DNA of 64,000 bases, taken from Pectobacterium sp. CFBP8739. Lineage in GTDB: Bacteria; Pseudomonadota; Gammaproteobacteria; Enterobacterales; Enterobacteriaceae. This document shows positions 1 through 10,016 of the stretch, piece by piece. Position numbers and translations under genes: made by a program. The notes beneath the pieces are model-generated. The model was not told where the DNA came from, made no database searches, and saw nothing but the letters and a program-made list of their open reading frames with translations. Positions within the stretch are counted from its first letter, which is position 1. The number at the start of each line of letters is the position of its first letter. The stretch lies in the NCBI RefSeq assembly GCF_013449375.1, contig NZ_JACDRR010000010.1, positions 341,997 to 405,996 on the forward strand, in the 5' to 3' direction.

Positions 1-508
1 ACACGCGGGGATAAACCGCGTGAAACTCATTTGCGCACCTGGATAAACCACGTGTTCCCCGCACACGCGGGGATAAACCGAGTTTTTCAAGTGGTTTTTA
101 AACAGCAACGAAGTGTTCCCCGCACACGCGGGGATAAACCGAGTATTGCAAAAAGCATAACATTACAGTCTTGCGTGTTCCCCGCACACGCGGGGATAAA
201 CCGAAGACGTTGTCTCATGCTGTAGACACAACTGTGTGTTCCCCGCACACGCGGGGATAAACCGCGAGCAACGGCCGTCAATACATGATACCAGGCGTGT
301 TCCCCGCACACGCGGGGATAAACCGAATGTCGAACCTGCTCCGGGCAGTAATTCCCGGTGTTCCCCGCACACGCGGGGATAAACCGCCAATACACAGTAA
401 TAACAGGTGCTTTAATGGGTGTTCCCCGCACACGCGGGGATAAACCGTATGTGACAACCAGCGATCGCGGGGAGTCTATGTGTTCCCCGCACACGCGGGG
501 ATAAACCA
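1..508 (+). CRISPR. Type I-E CRISPR array, leader-distal end
   Basis: Nine copies of a 29-nt repeat that begins GTGTTCCCCGC and ends GGGGATAAACCG are visible; the first is cut by the window edge (1-18). Full copies start at 52, 113, 175, 236, 297, 358, 419 and 480. The eight complete spacers are 32-33 nt (19-51, 81-112, 142-174, 204-235, 265-296, 326-357, 387-418, 448-479). The repeat carries the hairpin CCCCGC...GCGGGG typical of subtype I-E (Cascade/Cas3) repeats. The last copy (480-508) ends in A instead of G, the usual sign of the trailer end, so the leader and any cas genes lie to the left, outside the window. All spacers differ from each other. Apparent ORFs across the array are repeat translations. 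Confidence 0.97.
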
Positions 509-835
509 CTCCAGCTAACAGCAATTACATACCATCAACGGTGCGGGTCAGTAATGCTGTAATAGTATGAAAAATAGTGGATATATCTGCGGTGCAGAAA
601 GGTATTTACTCAGCAGGTGGCTGATGCGTTTTATCTTGTTCTTTATCGGTACAGTTTCGGGAAGGTATTGTTCGATACGGACTAAGGTGAGCGATACATT
701 ACACGTTAAAGCTGTGTTCGCATCGAGAAGGGTATTCTGTCGAAAGTAGATGGTATAACACTATGTCTGTCTTTTTTACCCGGCCATTACTGAAGAATTC
801 CAGTAATGGCCGAGCTTTTCTCATTCGGGGCTAAA
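509..835. other. Intergenic region between CRISPR trailer and gpmA
   Basis: About 330 bases with no credible gene: the only open frame (567-749, plus) has no homology that I recognise and no good ribosome-binding site. It holds the array trailer and, at 781-812, a perfect stem-loop listed separately. Confidence 0.6.
781..812 (+). terminator. Strong stem-loop downstream of gpmA
   Basis: A perfect 12-bp stem CGGCCATTACTG / CAGTAATGGCCG encloses the 8-nt loop AAGAATTC. The T-rich stretch AGCTTTTCTC follows on the plus strand, so by sequence it terminates plus-strand transcription. It also sits 24 bases past the gpmA stop on the minus strand and may protect that 3' end. No plus-strand gene is evident upstream. 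Confidence 0.65.
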
Positions 836-1588
836 TTACTTCGCTTTACCCTGATTTGCTACTGCAGCAGCTTTTGCAGCGATTTCGTCCGCATTGCCCA
901 GATAGTAACGTTTGATTGGCTTGAAGTTCTCGTCGAACTCATATACCAACGGCACGCCAGTTGGGATATTCAGTTCCAGAATTTCGTCTTCGCCCATGTT
1001 GTCTAGGTATTTCACCAGTGCACGCAGTGAGTTACCGTGAGCCGCGATGATGACGCGCTCGCCGCTCTTAATGCGTGGCAGGATGGTTTCATTCCAGTAA
1101 GGCACAACACGTTCGATGGTCAGCGCCAGGCTTTCAGTCAGTGGCAGCTCTTTGTCGCTCAGAGATGCATAACGTGGGTCGTGGCCTGGGAAACGTTCGT
1201 CATCACGCGTCAACTCTGGCGGCGTAATTGCAAAACCACGACGCCATTGTTTAACCTGCTCGTCACCGTATTTTTCAGCGGTTTCGGCTTTGTTCAGACC
1301 CTGCAGAGCACCGTAGTGGCGTTCATTCAGTTTCCAAGATTTTTCAACCGGCAACCAGGCTTGATCCAGCTCGTCCAGTACGTTCCACAGTGTATGAATG
1401 GCACGTTTCAGCACGGAGGTATACGCGAAATCAAAGGCAAAACCTTCGTCTTTCAGCAACTGACCTGCGGCTTTGGCTTCTGAACGGCCTTTGTCGGACA
1501 GATCGACATCGTACCAGCCTGTGAAGCGGTTTTCATTGTTCCACTGGCTCTCACCGTGTCTTACCAGTACCAGCTTAGTTACAGCCAT
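836..1588 (-). CDS. gpmA: 2,3-bisphosphoglycerate-dependent phosphoglycerate mutase
   Basis: Interconverts 3- and 2-phosphoglycerate in cytosolic glycolysis and gluconeogenesis, using a phosphohistidine intermediate primed by 2,3-bisphosphoglycerate. The 250-residue protein starts [15 protein letters not shown]11 in the RHGE motif is the phosphorylated histidine, and the second catalytic His lies in AAHGNSLR near residue 184. The frame is open 25 codons further upstream, but the start at 1588 is preceded by AAGGAG and matches the family's N-terminus and usual length (250). Monocistronic. In E. coli gpmA is followed by the gal operon; here a copper-efflux block intervenes. Confidence 0.98.
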   Translation of the reverse strand: MAVTKLVLVRHGESQWNNENRFTGWYDVDLSDKGRSEAKAAGQLLKDEGFAFDFAYTSVLKRAIHTLWNVLDELDQAWLPVEKSWKLNERHYGALQGLNKAETAEKYGDEQVKQWRRGFAITPPELTRDDERFPGHDPRYASLSDKELPLTESLALTIERVVPYWNETILPRIKSGERVIIAAHGNSLRALVKYLDNMGEDEILELNIPTGVPLVYEFDENFKPIKRYYLGNADEIAAKAAAVANQGKAK

Positions 1589-1725
1589 AGCTAAACTCCT
1601 TCCTATCCTAAGATTTCTGTGATAACTGATTTCATTATAGGGGCGGAGAACGGTTATCGGCAATCGATAGTCGATGGCAAGCGTGATTTATCCGCAGGTT
1701 ATTTGCGTAAAATCACGCTCTGGCT

Positions 1726-4700
1726 TTACCGTTTCAGCAAGCCGGATTCCCCCTTGTGCAATAGCAGATAAACCGCAGGGATCACCAGCATAGACAGCAG
1801 AGGCGCGCTCACCATTCCGCCGATCATCGGTGCAGCGATCCGCTGCATGATTTCAGACCCGCTGCCGCCACCCCACATAATAGGCAGCAGGCCTGCCATA
1901 ATCGTCGCTACGGTCATCGTTTTTGGCCGTACCCGCAGAACCGCCCCTTCGTGGATGGCATCCATTAACTGCTGGCGCGATAGCGCCTGGCCGGCCACGC
2001 GGTGTTTTTCCACCGCATGATTGAGGTACAGCAGCATAATGACGCCGAATTCCGCCGAGACACCCGCCAGCGCAATAAAGCCTACGGCACCGGCTACAGA
2101 AAGATTATAGCCAAGGATATAGAGCAGCCAGACGCCACCAATCAGCGCGAAGGGCAGCGTTGCCATAATCAGCAACGCATCTTTGATGCGGTTGAAGGTG
2201 ACATACAACAGCACAAAAATGATCAGCAACGTAAAAGGCACGACGACTTTCATTTTTTCCGTGGCGCGTTCCAGATACTCAAACTGACCGGACCAACTCA
2301 GCGACACTCCTTCCGGCAGCGTGACCTGCTGGGCGACGGCCTGCTGCATATCTTCAACGGCGGATTTCAGGTCACGGCCGCGCAGATCGACATAAATCCA
2401 GTCCGACAGACGACTGTTTTCACTTTTCAGCATCGGTGGCCCTTCACTGACGCGAATATCAGCCAGTTCTGCCAGCGTTACTCTGCTGCCGTTGGCCGTC
2501 ACGATGGGCAGGTCACGCAATTTTTGTAGTGAATCGCGTAATTCACGTGGATAGCGGATATTAATGGGATAACGTTGGCGACCTTCAATGGTTTCGCCGA
2601 TATTTTGCCCGCCGATGAGCGTCGCGACCACCGACTGAAGCTCTTCGACGGACACGCCGTAGCGTGCGGCGCGTTGCCGGTCGATATCAATATCGATATA
2701 GCGCCCGCCTGCTAACCGCTCCGCCAGCGCAGAGGTCACGCCCGGCACCTGTTTTACCACCTGCTCGATTTGCTCGGCGGTACGCTCAATATCTGCCAGA
2801 TTATTGCCGTTGACCTTGATGCCCACCGGGCTTTTGATACCGGTAGCCAGCATGTCCAGCCGGTTGCGAATCGGTGGCACCCACACGTTGGCGATGCCCG
2901 GCAGGCTGACGGTGCGATCCAACTCGGCCACCAGCTTGTCCATGGTCATGCCCTCACGCCACTGGTTGCGCGGTTTCAGCCGAATCGTACTTTCCAGCAT
3001 GGTGAGCGGAGCGGGGTCGGTTGCCGTTTCGGCCCGACCTGCTTTACCGAAAACCGATTCAACTTCGGGCACTGTTTTAATCAATCGATCCGTTTGTTGC
3101 AGCAGGCGACCCGCTTCACGCGCGGAGATGCCGGGCAGGGTAGAAGGCATATACAGCAGATCGCCTTCATCCAGTGGTGGCATAAATTCGCTTCCCAAGC
3201 GGCTTAGAGGAAAGAGTGTCAGCAGCAATAGCAGGCCGGAGACCAGCAACGTGATCTTCGGATAGCTCAGCACTTTTTGCAGCACCGGATGATAGAGCGC
3301 AATTAGCCAACGGTTAATCGGGTTTGCCTGTTCGTCCGGTATCTTACCGCGCACGAAATACCCCATTAATACCGGAACCAGCGTAATGCCTAATCCGGCG
3401 GCGACGGCCATGGCATAGGTTTTGGTAAAGGCCAGCGGTGAAAACATGCGGCCTTCCTGCGCTTCCAGTGAGAACACGGGCACAAACGACAGCGTAATGA
3501 TCAGTAGGCTGCAAAACAGCGCAGGGCCGACCTCCACCGCCGCCCGTTCCGCTAACTGCCACCACTCGCTATTCTGTGGCTGTTTGTCGGGGTTTTCATG
3601 CCGCCATTGCTCAATAACTTTATGCATGTTTTCTATCATCACAATCGCGGCATCCACCATGGCGCCGATGGCAATCGCGATACCGCCCAGCGACATGATA
3701 TTCGCGTTCACGCCCTGATAGCGCATGATGATAAACGCTCCCAGTATCCCCAGCGGTAGGCTGATAATCGCCACCAGCGCCGAGCGGAAGTGGAACAAAA
3801 ACAGGGCGCAGATGACGGCGACAACGGCAAACTCTTCCAACAGCTTAAAGCTGAGCGTGTCGATAGCGTGTTCTATCAACTGAGAGCGATCGTAGGTTGG
3901 GACGATCTCAACGCCCGCTGGCAGGCTTTTTTGTATCTCCTGTAACCGTGCCTTGACGGCATGCAGCGTATTCAGCGCATTTTTACCATAACGCAGGACG
4001 ATAATGCCGCCTGCCACTTCGCCTTCACCATTCAGTTCGGCGATGCCGCGCCGCATCTCCGGCCCTTCTCTGAGCGTAGCCACGTCCTGTAACAACACAG
4101 GAATGCCATTGCGGGTGGTAATCACCACGTGGTTAAAGTCTTGCGCGGTTTTCAGGTAGCCGGTGGTACGCACCATGTACTCCGCCTCACCCAGTTCCAG
4201 CACGGAGCCGCCATTTTCCTGATTGGCTGCCTGTACGGCACTGACGATCTGCTGGTGGGTGATGCCCTGCGTCCGCATCCGTTCTGGATCGACGATGATC
4301 TGATACTGCTTGACCATACCGCCCACACTGGCGACTTCTGCCACATCAGGCACCGTTTTCAGCTCATATTTCAGCAGCCAATCCTGAAACCCGCGCAGGT
4401 CGGCCAGGCTGTATTTGCCGCTGCGATCGACCAGCGCGTACTCGTAGATCCAGCCTACGCCAGTGGCATCCGGCCCCAGCGAGGTCTTGGCCTCGGCGGG
4501 CAGGCTGGATTGCACCTGACTGAGGTACTCCAGCACGCGAGATCGCGCCCAGTAAGGATCGGTTCCGTCTTCAAACAGCACATAGACGTAGGCATCGCCG
4601 AACATGGAGAAGCCCCGAACCGTCTTGGCGCCCGGAACGGAAAGCATGGTGGTGGTCAGCGGATAGGTCACCTGATTTTCCACCACCTGCGGCGCCTTGC

Positions 4701-4863
4701 CTGGATAGCTGACGCGAATGATGACCTGCACGTCAGACAGATCGGGAAGAGCATCCAGCGGCGTTTTTTGCAGGGAAAGCAGCCCCCACGCCGCCATGAA
4801 CAACGCCGCCAGCAAAACCAGCAGGCGATTATTGAGTGACCAGCGAATTACGTAGGCAATCAT
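1726..4863 (-). CDS. cusA: Cu(I)/Ag(I) efflux RND pump CusA
   Basis: Inner-membrane, proton-driven RND pump that takes Cu(I)/Ag(I) from cytosol and periplasm and passes it to the CusBC channel. It has 1045 residues (E. coli CusA 1047), with the N-terminal transmembrane helix [20 protein letters not shown], the usual large periplasmic loops and C-terminal helices. The segments [20 protein letters not shown] and [14 protein letters not shown] carry methionines equivalent to those of the CusA metal relay, which favours copper/silver over the Czc (zinc/cobalt/cadmium) branch. Its ATG overlaps the cusB stop by four bases (4860-4863), so translation is probably coupled. Last gene of a cusF-C-B-A operon. 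Confidence 0.95.
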   Translation of the reverse strand: MIAYVIRWSLNNRLLVLLAALFMAAWGLLSLQKTPLDALPDLSDVQVIIRVSYPGKAPQVVENQVTYPLTTTMLSVPGAKTVRGFSMFGDAYVYVLFEDGTDPYWARSRVLEYLSQVQSSLPAEAKTSLGPDATGVGWIYEYALVDRSGKYSLADLRGFQDWLLKYELKTVPDVAEVASVGGMVKQYQIIVDPERMRTQGITHQQIVSAVQAANQENGGSVLELGEAEYMVRTTGYLKTAQDFNHVVITTRNGIPVLLQDVATLREGPEMRRGIAELNGEGEVAGGIIVLRYGKNALNTLHAVKARLQEIQKSLPAGVEIVPTYDRSQLIEHAIDTLSFKLLEEFAVVAVICALFLFHFRSALVAIISLPLGILGAFIIMRYQGVNANIMSLGGIAIAIGAMVDAAIVMIENMHKVIEQWRHENPDKQPQNSEWWQLAERAAVEVGPALFCSLLIITLSFVPVFSLEAQEGRMFSPLAFTKTYAMAVAAGLGITLVPVLMGYFVRGKIPDEQANPINRWLIALYHPVLQKVLSYPKITLLVSGLLLLLTLFPLSRLGSEFMPPLDEGDLLYMPSTLPGISAREAGRLLQQTDRLIKTVPEVESVFGKAGRAETATDPAPLTMLESTIRLKPRNQWREGMTMDKLVAELDRTVSLPGIANVWVPPIRNRLDMLATGIKSPVGIKVNGNNLADIERTAEQIEQVVKQVPGVTSALAERLAGGRYIDIDIDRQRAARYGVSVEELQSVVATLIGGQNIGETIEGRQRYPINIRYPRELRDSLQKLRDLPIVTANGSRVTLAELADIRVSEGPPMLKSENSRLSDWIYVDLRGRDLKSAVEDMQQAVAQQVTLPEGVSLSWSGQFEYLERATEKMKVVVPFTLLIIFVLLYVTFNRIKDALLIMATLPFALIGGVWLLYILGYNLSVAGAVGFIALAGVSAEFGVIMLLYLNHAVEKHRVAGQALSRQQLMDAIHEGAVLRVRPKTMTVATIMAGLLPIMWGGGSGSEIMQRIAAPMIGGMVSAPLLSMLVIPAVYLLLHKGESGLLKR

Positions 4864-6362
4864 GGATGGCCTCCGTGTCCGGCATGCGGATCGTCAGTGG
4901 CGGAAAAATGCAGAACGTGTATTCCGCTGTCGTCCATGCTGAACTGGAAACGCACGGTGCTGCCGAGCCCCACGCCCTTAGGCAGCCCTGATGGTGGCAG
5001 CGTGAAATCCATCGTCATCGGCGACCAGTTAAGCGCCGGAACGGCTTCGTGCTCAATGGTAACCTGATTGCCGTTGATTGCCCTGATGACGCCCTGTGTT
5101 TGATAGCCAACCGAGGTAGCTGGCGTTGCTGGGTTTGCTGATGTCTCTGCATCAAATTGCGGTAAGGCGCTGCGCAGGCTGGCTTCGGAATCAATCAGGA
5201 ACTGGCCAGAGGTGACGACGCTATCGCCCGCCTTTAAGCCTTCGATGATTTCGACCCAGTCGCCTAGCGACGCACCCACAGTGACGTTACGCGGGGTAAA
5301 ATGGCCGTTTCCGTCGCTTAGCAAGACCCGATTCTGGCTACCACTGACCAATAGTGCTTCCTGTGGGATCGCCAGACGCGGCTGCGCCTGAGCGTGAGAA
5401 AGCTGTACGGTGAGATACATGCCGGGTTTTAGCTGCTGCTGTGGGTTGTCGAGTACAACACGCGCTTTTAACGTGCGCGTGGTGCTATCCAGCACGGGCA
5501 GCAGTTCGCTGATTTTGCCGTGGAAGGTTTTGCCCGGCCAGGCAGTGCTGGCGGCGCTGATGTCGCTGCCAATCGTGAGCTGAGCCGCCTGAGCCTCGGG
5601 ATAATCGACATCGACCCAAACCGGATTCAGGCTGGCAAGCTCAAATAACGGCTGTGCAGGGCTCAACTGCATACCTTGCCGTACTTCGAGCTTGTTCACG
5701 TAGCCATCTTCCGGTGCAGTGATGGCCATCCTATCCTGCGGCTTGCCGCTACGCTCGACCTGACGAATCACCGTTTCCGGCATGAAGAGCAGCGACAGCC
5801 GCTGCCGGGCCGATTGGCTAAGGATATCGTCACCCAACTGCCGCACTGCCAAATATTCGCGCTGCGCCGCCGCCCAGGTTGGGTTCCACAATGTGGCCAA
5901 CGTTTCGCCTTTCTTCACCTGCTGTTGCAGCGCATTAACCGTAAGTTTTTCGACAATGCCACCGCTGGGCGCGACGAGCGTGTGCAATCCGCGCTCGTTG
6001 ATCGCGACGGTGCCGTAACCCGTGCTACGGTCGGCAAGTTCGCGCATTTCCGCACGCGCTGTACGAACGCCAAGATTTTGCTGCTGACGGGCGCTGACGG
6101 TGATACCGCCATCATCCTGTACTTCATCGGCGTAGCGGGGTACCAGTTCCATATCCATAAAGGGGGATTTCCCCGGTTTGTCGAAACGTTTATCCGGCAC
6201 CATCGGGTCGTACCAATAGAGGACGGTACGTTCCGGCTTTGCGACAGAGGGAACAAGTGGTGCGTGCTGTTTGCCTACCAGGTAACCCACGCCGCCTGCA
6301 CTGAGCATAGCCAGCGTTATCAGGCTAAACATCAGTGATTTTTTCGTTACGGTTTTGTTCAT
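4860..6362 (-). CDS. cusB: CusB membrane-fusion protein with a C-terminal CusF-like domain
   Basis: Periplasmic adaptor linking the CusA pump to the outer-membrane channel. The 500-residue protein has an N-terminal membrane anchor or signal (residues 10-30), then a heavy-metal-binding segment containing M54, M69 and M71, with the same spacing as E. coli CusB M49/M64/M66. The barrel-sandwich and beta-barrel domains of the family follow. Unlike E. coli CusB (about 407 residues), it continues into an extra domain from about residue 416 to the end with H438, W446, M449 and M451, the spacing of the CusF Cu(I)-binding set, then a His-rich tail HAGHGGHP. Start at 6362 chosen for GGAGG upstream and ATGA overlap with cusC; an in-frame extension upstream lacks support. 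Confidence 0.94.
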   Translation of the reverse strand: MNKTVTKKSLMFSLITLAMLSAGGVGYLVGKQHAPLVPSVAKPERTVLYWYDPMVPDKRFDKPGKSPFMDMELVPRYADEVQDDGGITVSARQQQNLGVRTARAEMRELADRSTGYGTVAINERGLHTLVAPSGGIVEKLTVNALQQQVKKGETLATLWNPTWAAAQREYLAVRQLGDDILSQSARQRLSLLFMPETVIRQVERSGKPQDRMAITAPEDGYVNKLEVRQGMQLSPAQPLFELASLNPVWVDVDYPEAQAAQLTIGSDISAASTAWPGKTFHGKISELLPVLDSTTRTLKARVVLDNPQQQLKPGMYLTVQLSHAQAQPRLAIPQEALLVSGSQNRVLLSDGNGHFTPRNVTVGASLGDWVEIIEGLKAGDSVVTSGQFLIDSEASLRSALPQFDAETSANPATPATSVGYQTQGVIRAINGNQVTIEHEAVPALNWSPMTMDFTLPPSGLPKGVGLGSTVRFQFSMDDSGIHVLHFSATDDPHAGHGGHP

Positions 6363-7618
6363 TGCGCAGGGCCTCCTTGGGGCGCCAGATAGCGAATGGC
6401 GGCCCAATATTGCGCCATCTCTCGGGCGGACTCCTGAACCGCGATCCTGCTTTCAAGCAGCGCTCGGCGGGCATCCAGCACGGCAGCGAGATTACTGCTG
6501 CCGGATTGATACTGCGCCTGAATCAGCTTGATGCGCTGCTGCTGTAGCGGGAGAACGTCGTTGCTCTGACGCTGCCAGCGTGACTGTGCGGCGTGATATT
6601 GGGCAAGCAGCGTATCGAGCTGCGCCTGATGTTCTCGCTCGATGAGTAAGACTTTGTCGCGTGCCTCCATACTGCGCGAGACGTCTGCGGCGTAGTCCTT
6701 GTCCTGACGTTTGGAGGTGAACAGCGGCAAATCAACCGTCACCATCATGCCCGCCATGTCGTCGTAATCGTCACCACGTTTCGCGTAATAGACTTCAACA
6801 TCGACATTAGGGATGGCAGCAACGGCTGACTGCGCGGAGCGAGCCTGTGCCAGTTCGGCTTCACGCCGTGCTTGTTGCATTTCTGGGTGCTGGTGAATGG
6901 CACTGCTCAGCACTTCTGGTGACGCTGGCAGTCGTTCAAAACGGGGCAGCTCGCCGTGCACGTTAATGGCCGTCATGCCGGTCAGTTGCACGAGTCGAGC
7001 GTGCGCGATCTGAGTATCTCGTTCGGCGTCGGCCAGTTTATCCTGCATGGTTGCCAGCGTCAGACGAGCATCCAGTACGCTACTGGTTTCACCACCTGCC
7101 GCCACATTCGCTTTTTGTGACGCGATCTGCCGCTGGCTTTCGTTGACCAGCGTAGCGACGTCGGCCAATGCTTTTTGCGAGAGTGCCAAATCCAGCCACG
7201 CCTGTGCCGTTTCCCGTTGCAGGCGAGCACGGATACTTTCGCTATTGCTTTGCAGTACATCGGCTTCGACTCGGATAGCCTGCGCCTTACTATCGCGCTT
7301 ACGGCTGCTGACGTAGGTTTGCATGACGCCGATACGTTGCATTGTCATGCCTTCACGCGTGAGTCGGCTACCGTTGTTACCGCCTAATGGCAAATTCTCT
7401 ACACCAAATTTCAATTTGGGATCGGGGAGTTGCGTGGCGGAGTCGGCCATGTTCTGTAGTGCATTAATCTGGTGTTGATTGGCGGACAGATCGGCGGAAT
7501 AACGTTCCGCCGCCTGTAAGGCCTGTTCAAGACTCAGATCTGCCGCAAATACGGCGGCAGGCAACCACAGCAACATCGCCAGACACGCGCGCGCGGCATC
7601 GTGTTTGGATAAGTTCAT
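6359..7618 (-). CDS. cusC: Outer-membrane efflux channel of the Cus system (TolC/CzcC family)
   Basis: The 419-residue protein begins with a Sec signal peptide (cleavage near VFAADLS) and has the two repeated helical OEP segments of the TolC/CzcC family (about 30-225 and 235-415). It should form the trimeric outer-membrane exit duct for CusBA. Unlike E. coli CusC, no lipobox cysteine is visible at the cleavage site, so it is probably not a lipoprotein, and overall it looks closer to the CzcC-type branch. It lies 12 bases after cusF and overlaps cusB by four bases. The assignment to copper comes mainly from its CusA, CusB and CusF neighbours. Confidence 0.9.
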   Translation of the reverse strand: MNLSKHDAARACLAMLLWLPAAVFAADLSLEQALQAAERYSADLSANQHQINALQNMADSATQLPDPKLKFGVENLPLGGNNGSRLTREGMTMQRIGVMQTYVSSRKRDSKAQAIRVEADVLQSNSESIRARLQRETAQAWLDLALSQKALADVATLVNESQRQIASQKANVAAGGETSSVLDARLTLATMQDKLADAERDTQIAHARLVQLTGMTAINVHGELPRFERLPASPEVLSSAIHQHPEMQQARREAELAQARSAQSAVAAIPNVDVEVYYAKRGDDYDDMAGMMVTVDLPLFTSKRQDKDYAADVSRSMEARDKVLLIEREHQAQLDTLLAQYHAAQSRWQRQSNDVLPLQQQRIKLIQAQYQSGSSNLAAVLDARRALLESRIAVQESAREMAQYWAAIRYLAPQGGPAQ

Positions 7619-7630
7619 GATGTGCTCCGG

Positions 7631-7984
7631 TTAAGGCTGCTGTGGTGTAATCGCGGTCAGAATGTAGCCGTTGTCGTTCTGGATAAAGCTGAACGAAACG
7701 GACGTGTTGATGGGTAACGGCGCTATTCTTCTCTCTGATGGCAGCGTGAAGGCCATCGTCATAGCCGGCCATTTTAGGTCGGCGATGGGGGCGTGAGAGA
7801 TCGTCACGCTATTGGCGTTCCACTGTTTAACCATCCCGGTGCTCTGATAAACAACGGGAGTGGTCGCAGGAGGTGTGGTATGCATCATCGCGTGATGCTG
7901 GTGGTCGTTTGCCCACGCGGGAAAAGTAACGAAAGAAACAGAAAAAAGCAGGCCGCTAATCAAAGCCAGATAAGTGATACGCAT
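7631..7984 (-). CDS. cusF: Periplasmic Cu(I)/Ag(I) metallochaperone CusF
   Basis: Small (117-residue) periplasmic OB-fold chaperone that hands Cu(I)/Ag(I) to CusB. Signal peptide of about 25 residues ending FPAWA, then a His/Met-rich linker and the CusF domain with H64, W72, M75 and M77, exactly the H-x7-W-x2-M-x-M spacing of the E. coli metal site. Start at 7984 (MRITYLALIS) is preferred over an in-frame upstream ATG because it places the signal peptide at the N-terminus; the ribosome-binding site is weak. First gene of the cus operon here, whereas E. coli has the order C-F-B-A. A large palindromic repeat element ends just upstream. Confidence 0.93.
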   Translation of the reverse strand: MRITYLALISGLLFSVSFVTFPAWANDHQHHAMMHTTPPATTPVVYQSTGMVKQWNANSVTISHAPIADLKWPAMTMAFTLPSERRIAPLPINTSVSFSFIQNDNGYILTAITPQQP

Positions 7985-7999
7985 AAAAATAATCCCAAT

Positions 8000-8193
<194 letters not shown>

Positions 8194-8253
8194 AAAAATA
8201 ATTGATAAACAAGGTGTTGCGCTCGCTGGCGCAGGGGTTATCAATCGCTTGGG

Positions 8254-8706
8254 TTATTCTCTGAATCGACAGAAGCGGATTTCAGCCGGCGGGCCAACTG
8301 CGGGAGGAGAGAGCCAGGCATCGCATGCCTGATTAAGGGGGACAGGGTTGTCTGCTAAAACCAGCTCACCGCTGACCGGCAGTGCGAGTAATGCCAGCGA
8401 ACCGTTATCCTGCTTAACGCTATCCGGTATGCAGTGCTTTTCGCACAGTGGTGTTTGCTGGTCGGCAGTGTAAGACGCTTCAGCCGTATGCTGAGTGTGA
8501 GACGATAATGGATGAACGTCAGCCTGTTGCAGATGTGCCTGATGCTGGACAGCGGGCGAGGTCTGGCTGAGCACCATATCGCATTGGTGACCTGCGATAG
8601 CCAATTGTGCATTCAGGAAAAGCCAGCACAGCGCCAATAGCCATCCCCACCTGCCCTTATGGCGCAGATGATGAATGAATAATGGAGACCGTGATGATGC
8701 GGACAT
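8254..8706 (-). CDS. Small exported His/Cys-containing protein, function unknown
   Basis: A 150-residue protein with a hydrophobic N-terminal segment (about residues 20-38, GWLLALCWLFLNAQLAIA) that looks like a signal peptide or anchor, then a stretch with scattered His (HQCDM, HQAHLQQADVHPLSSHTQH) and the pair CEKHC, ending in an Arg/Phe-rich tail (IRFCRFRE). I cannot place it in a named family with confidence. Placement upstream of cusF in the same direction, export signal and potential metal ligands suggest a periplasmic copper-related role; this is inference. A good ribosome-binding site (AAAGGAA) precedes the ATG at 8706, and the only longer frame in this stretch is this one. Confidence 0.75.
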   Translation of the reverse strand: MSASSRSPLFIHHLRHKGRWGWLLALCWLFLNAQLAIAGHQCDMVLSQTSPAVQHQAHLQQADVHPLSSHTQHTAEASYTADQQTPLCEKHCIPDSVKQDNGSLALLALPVSGELVLADNPVPLNQACDAWLSPPAVGPPAEIRFCRFRE

Positions 8707-8844
8707 GGCATTTCCTTTTTAGACGTTTTGGCAGTGTATGCGTCTGATCGGGAAGGGAGCAAGCGGGGAATAGCATAGTTTTGTAAATTGGCAGAAAGTT
8801 ATCTGCCAATGTTATCAATGGGTTAATTATGTTTTGCCGTTCGG

Positions 8845-9891
8845 TTACTGAACGAGAAACTGGTACGTGGTATCTGAGCGGTAGACTTTTCCCGGCTTGA
8901 GCCAGCAGTCGGGCTGTGGCCAGTCGGGGTGATTCGGGCTGTCCGGCAGGAATTCACTTTCCAGTGCGACACCGGCATAGTTTTCATACTGACCACCGTT
9001 TCGCGAAGGCGTTCCGGCCAGAAAGTTGCCGCTGTAGAGCTGTAACGCAGGGGCGCTGGTGAAAACGCTCATCAGCACGCGGCCATCGGATGACCATAAA
9101 TTAGCAGCCGGATTTTCGCTGGAACCGCAGGTGCGATGCAATAAATAAGCGTGATCGTAGCCGCCGACGGCCATTTGATCGCTGTCGCGCAGGAAATCTT
9201 CTTCCAGCGTTTTGGGGTGGCGAAAATCCATTCCGGTCTCGTTTACCGGTGTCAGATCGGCGTTGGGAATGCCCGAACTATTAACCGGTAAATAATAGTC
9301 AGCAAACAGTTGCAACTGGTGCTTACGGACGTCAGTCAGATCGCCATCAAGGTTGAAATACGCGTGGTTGGTCAGGCAAACGGGGCAGGCTTTCTCTACG
9401 GTCGCCTGATACGAAATTTCCAGCGAATTATGTTCGGTCAGCGCGTAGGTCACCTGTACGTTGAGATGCCCTGGATATCCTTGATCGCCATCCGGCGAGT
9501 GCAACTGATACGTCACCTGCGCGGCATCCTGACTGGCTATTCGCCAGCGACGGGCGTGAAAGCCTTCTGGGCCACCGTGCAACTGGTGCTCGTTCTGGTT
9601 TGGAACCAGATGGAACGTTTCGGTTTCTCGACTGAATGTGGCTTTGGCTATGCGGTTGGCATAGCGGCCAATTGATGCACCGAGATAAGCGCTTTGTTGC
9701 GGATACTGCTCGGGTGATGCACAGCCCAATAAGACTTCTCGCACCTCACCCTCTGGTAGCGGCAGTTCACAGGAAAGCCAAGTTGCACCCCAGTCCATCA
9801 GGCGCACGCGCATGCCCGCCTGATTCTGCAAGGTTGTTAATTGAAACGGCTGACCATCTGGCGCCAGCGAATTGAGACTTTCATTCAACAT
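8845..9891 (-). CDS. galM: Galactose mutarotase (aldose 1-epimerase)
   Basis: Interconverts alpha- and beta-anomers of galactose and glucose in the cytosol, feeding the Leloir pathway. It has 348 residues, close to E. coli GalM. The catalytic residues can be placed: H105 (HQLHGGP), H176 (NHAYFNL), D246 (GGYDHAY) and the general base E311 (GVALESEF). The start at 9891 has AGGAG eight bases upstream; 33 additional in-frame codons upstream have no support. It follows galE on the same strand, 125 bases away, so co-transcription is likely. The usual galT and galK genes are not between them. Confidence 0.97.
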   Translation of the reverse strand: MLNESLNSLAPDGQPFQLTTLQNQAGMRVRLMDWGATWLSCELPLPEGEVREVLLGCASPEQYPQQSAYLGASIGRYANRIAKATFSRETETFHLVPNQNEHQLHGGPEGFHARRWRIASQDAAQVTYQLHSPDGDQGYPGHLNVQVTYALTEHNSLEISYQATVEKACPVCLTNHAYFNLDGDLTDVRKHQLQLFADYYLPVNSSGIPNADLTPVNETGMDFRHPKTLEEDFLRDSDQMAVGGYDHAYLLHRTCGSSENPAANLWSSDGRVLMSVFTSAPALQLYSGNFLAGTPSRNGGQYENYAGVALESEFLPDSPNHPDWPQPDCWLKPGKVYRSDTTYQFLVQ

Positions 9892-10016
9892 GACTTGCTC
9901 CTGTAGAGGTCTGAGAAGATAGAGAGGATTGGCCGATAGTTTCAAATAGGGGAAGGTTGCAGAAATTAGCTCTGCTACGCTTCCCTTCATTTGTCACTCG
10001 GCGTGAAAAAACGCCG

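Noticed and set aside
31-524. Open frames across the CRISPR array on both strands (repeating PRVCGE / HAGIN type peptides)
   Set aside because: They are translations of the 29-nt repeat and its spacers.
567-749. A 60-codon plus-strand frame between the CRISPR array and gpmA
   Set aside because: No ribosome-binding site, no recognisable similarity and no family features; treated as non-coding.
4129-4839. Long plus-strand open frames opposite cusA (also opposite gpmA, cusB, modF, fdoG and metG)
   Set aside because: High-GC antisense shadows of well-identified genes.
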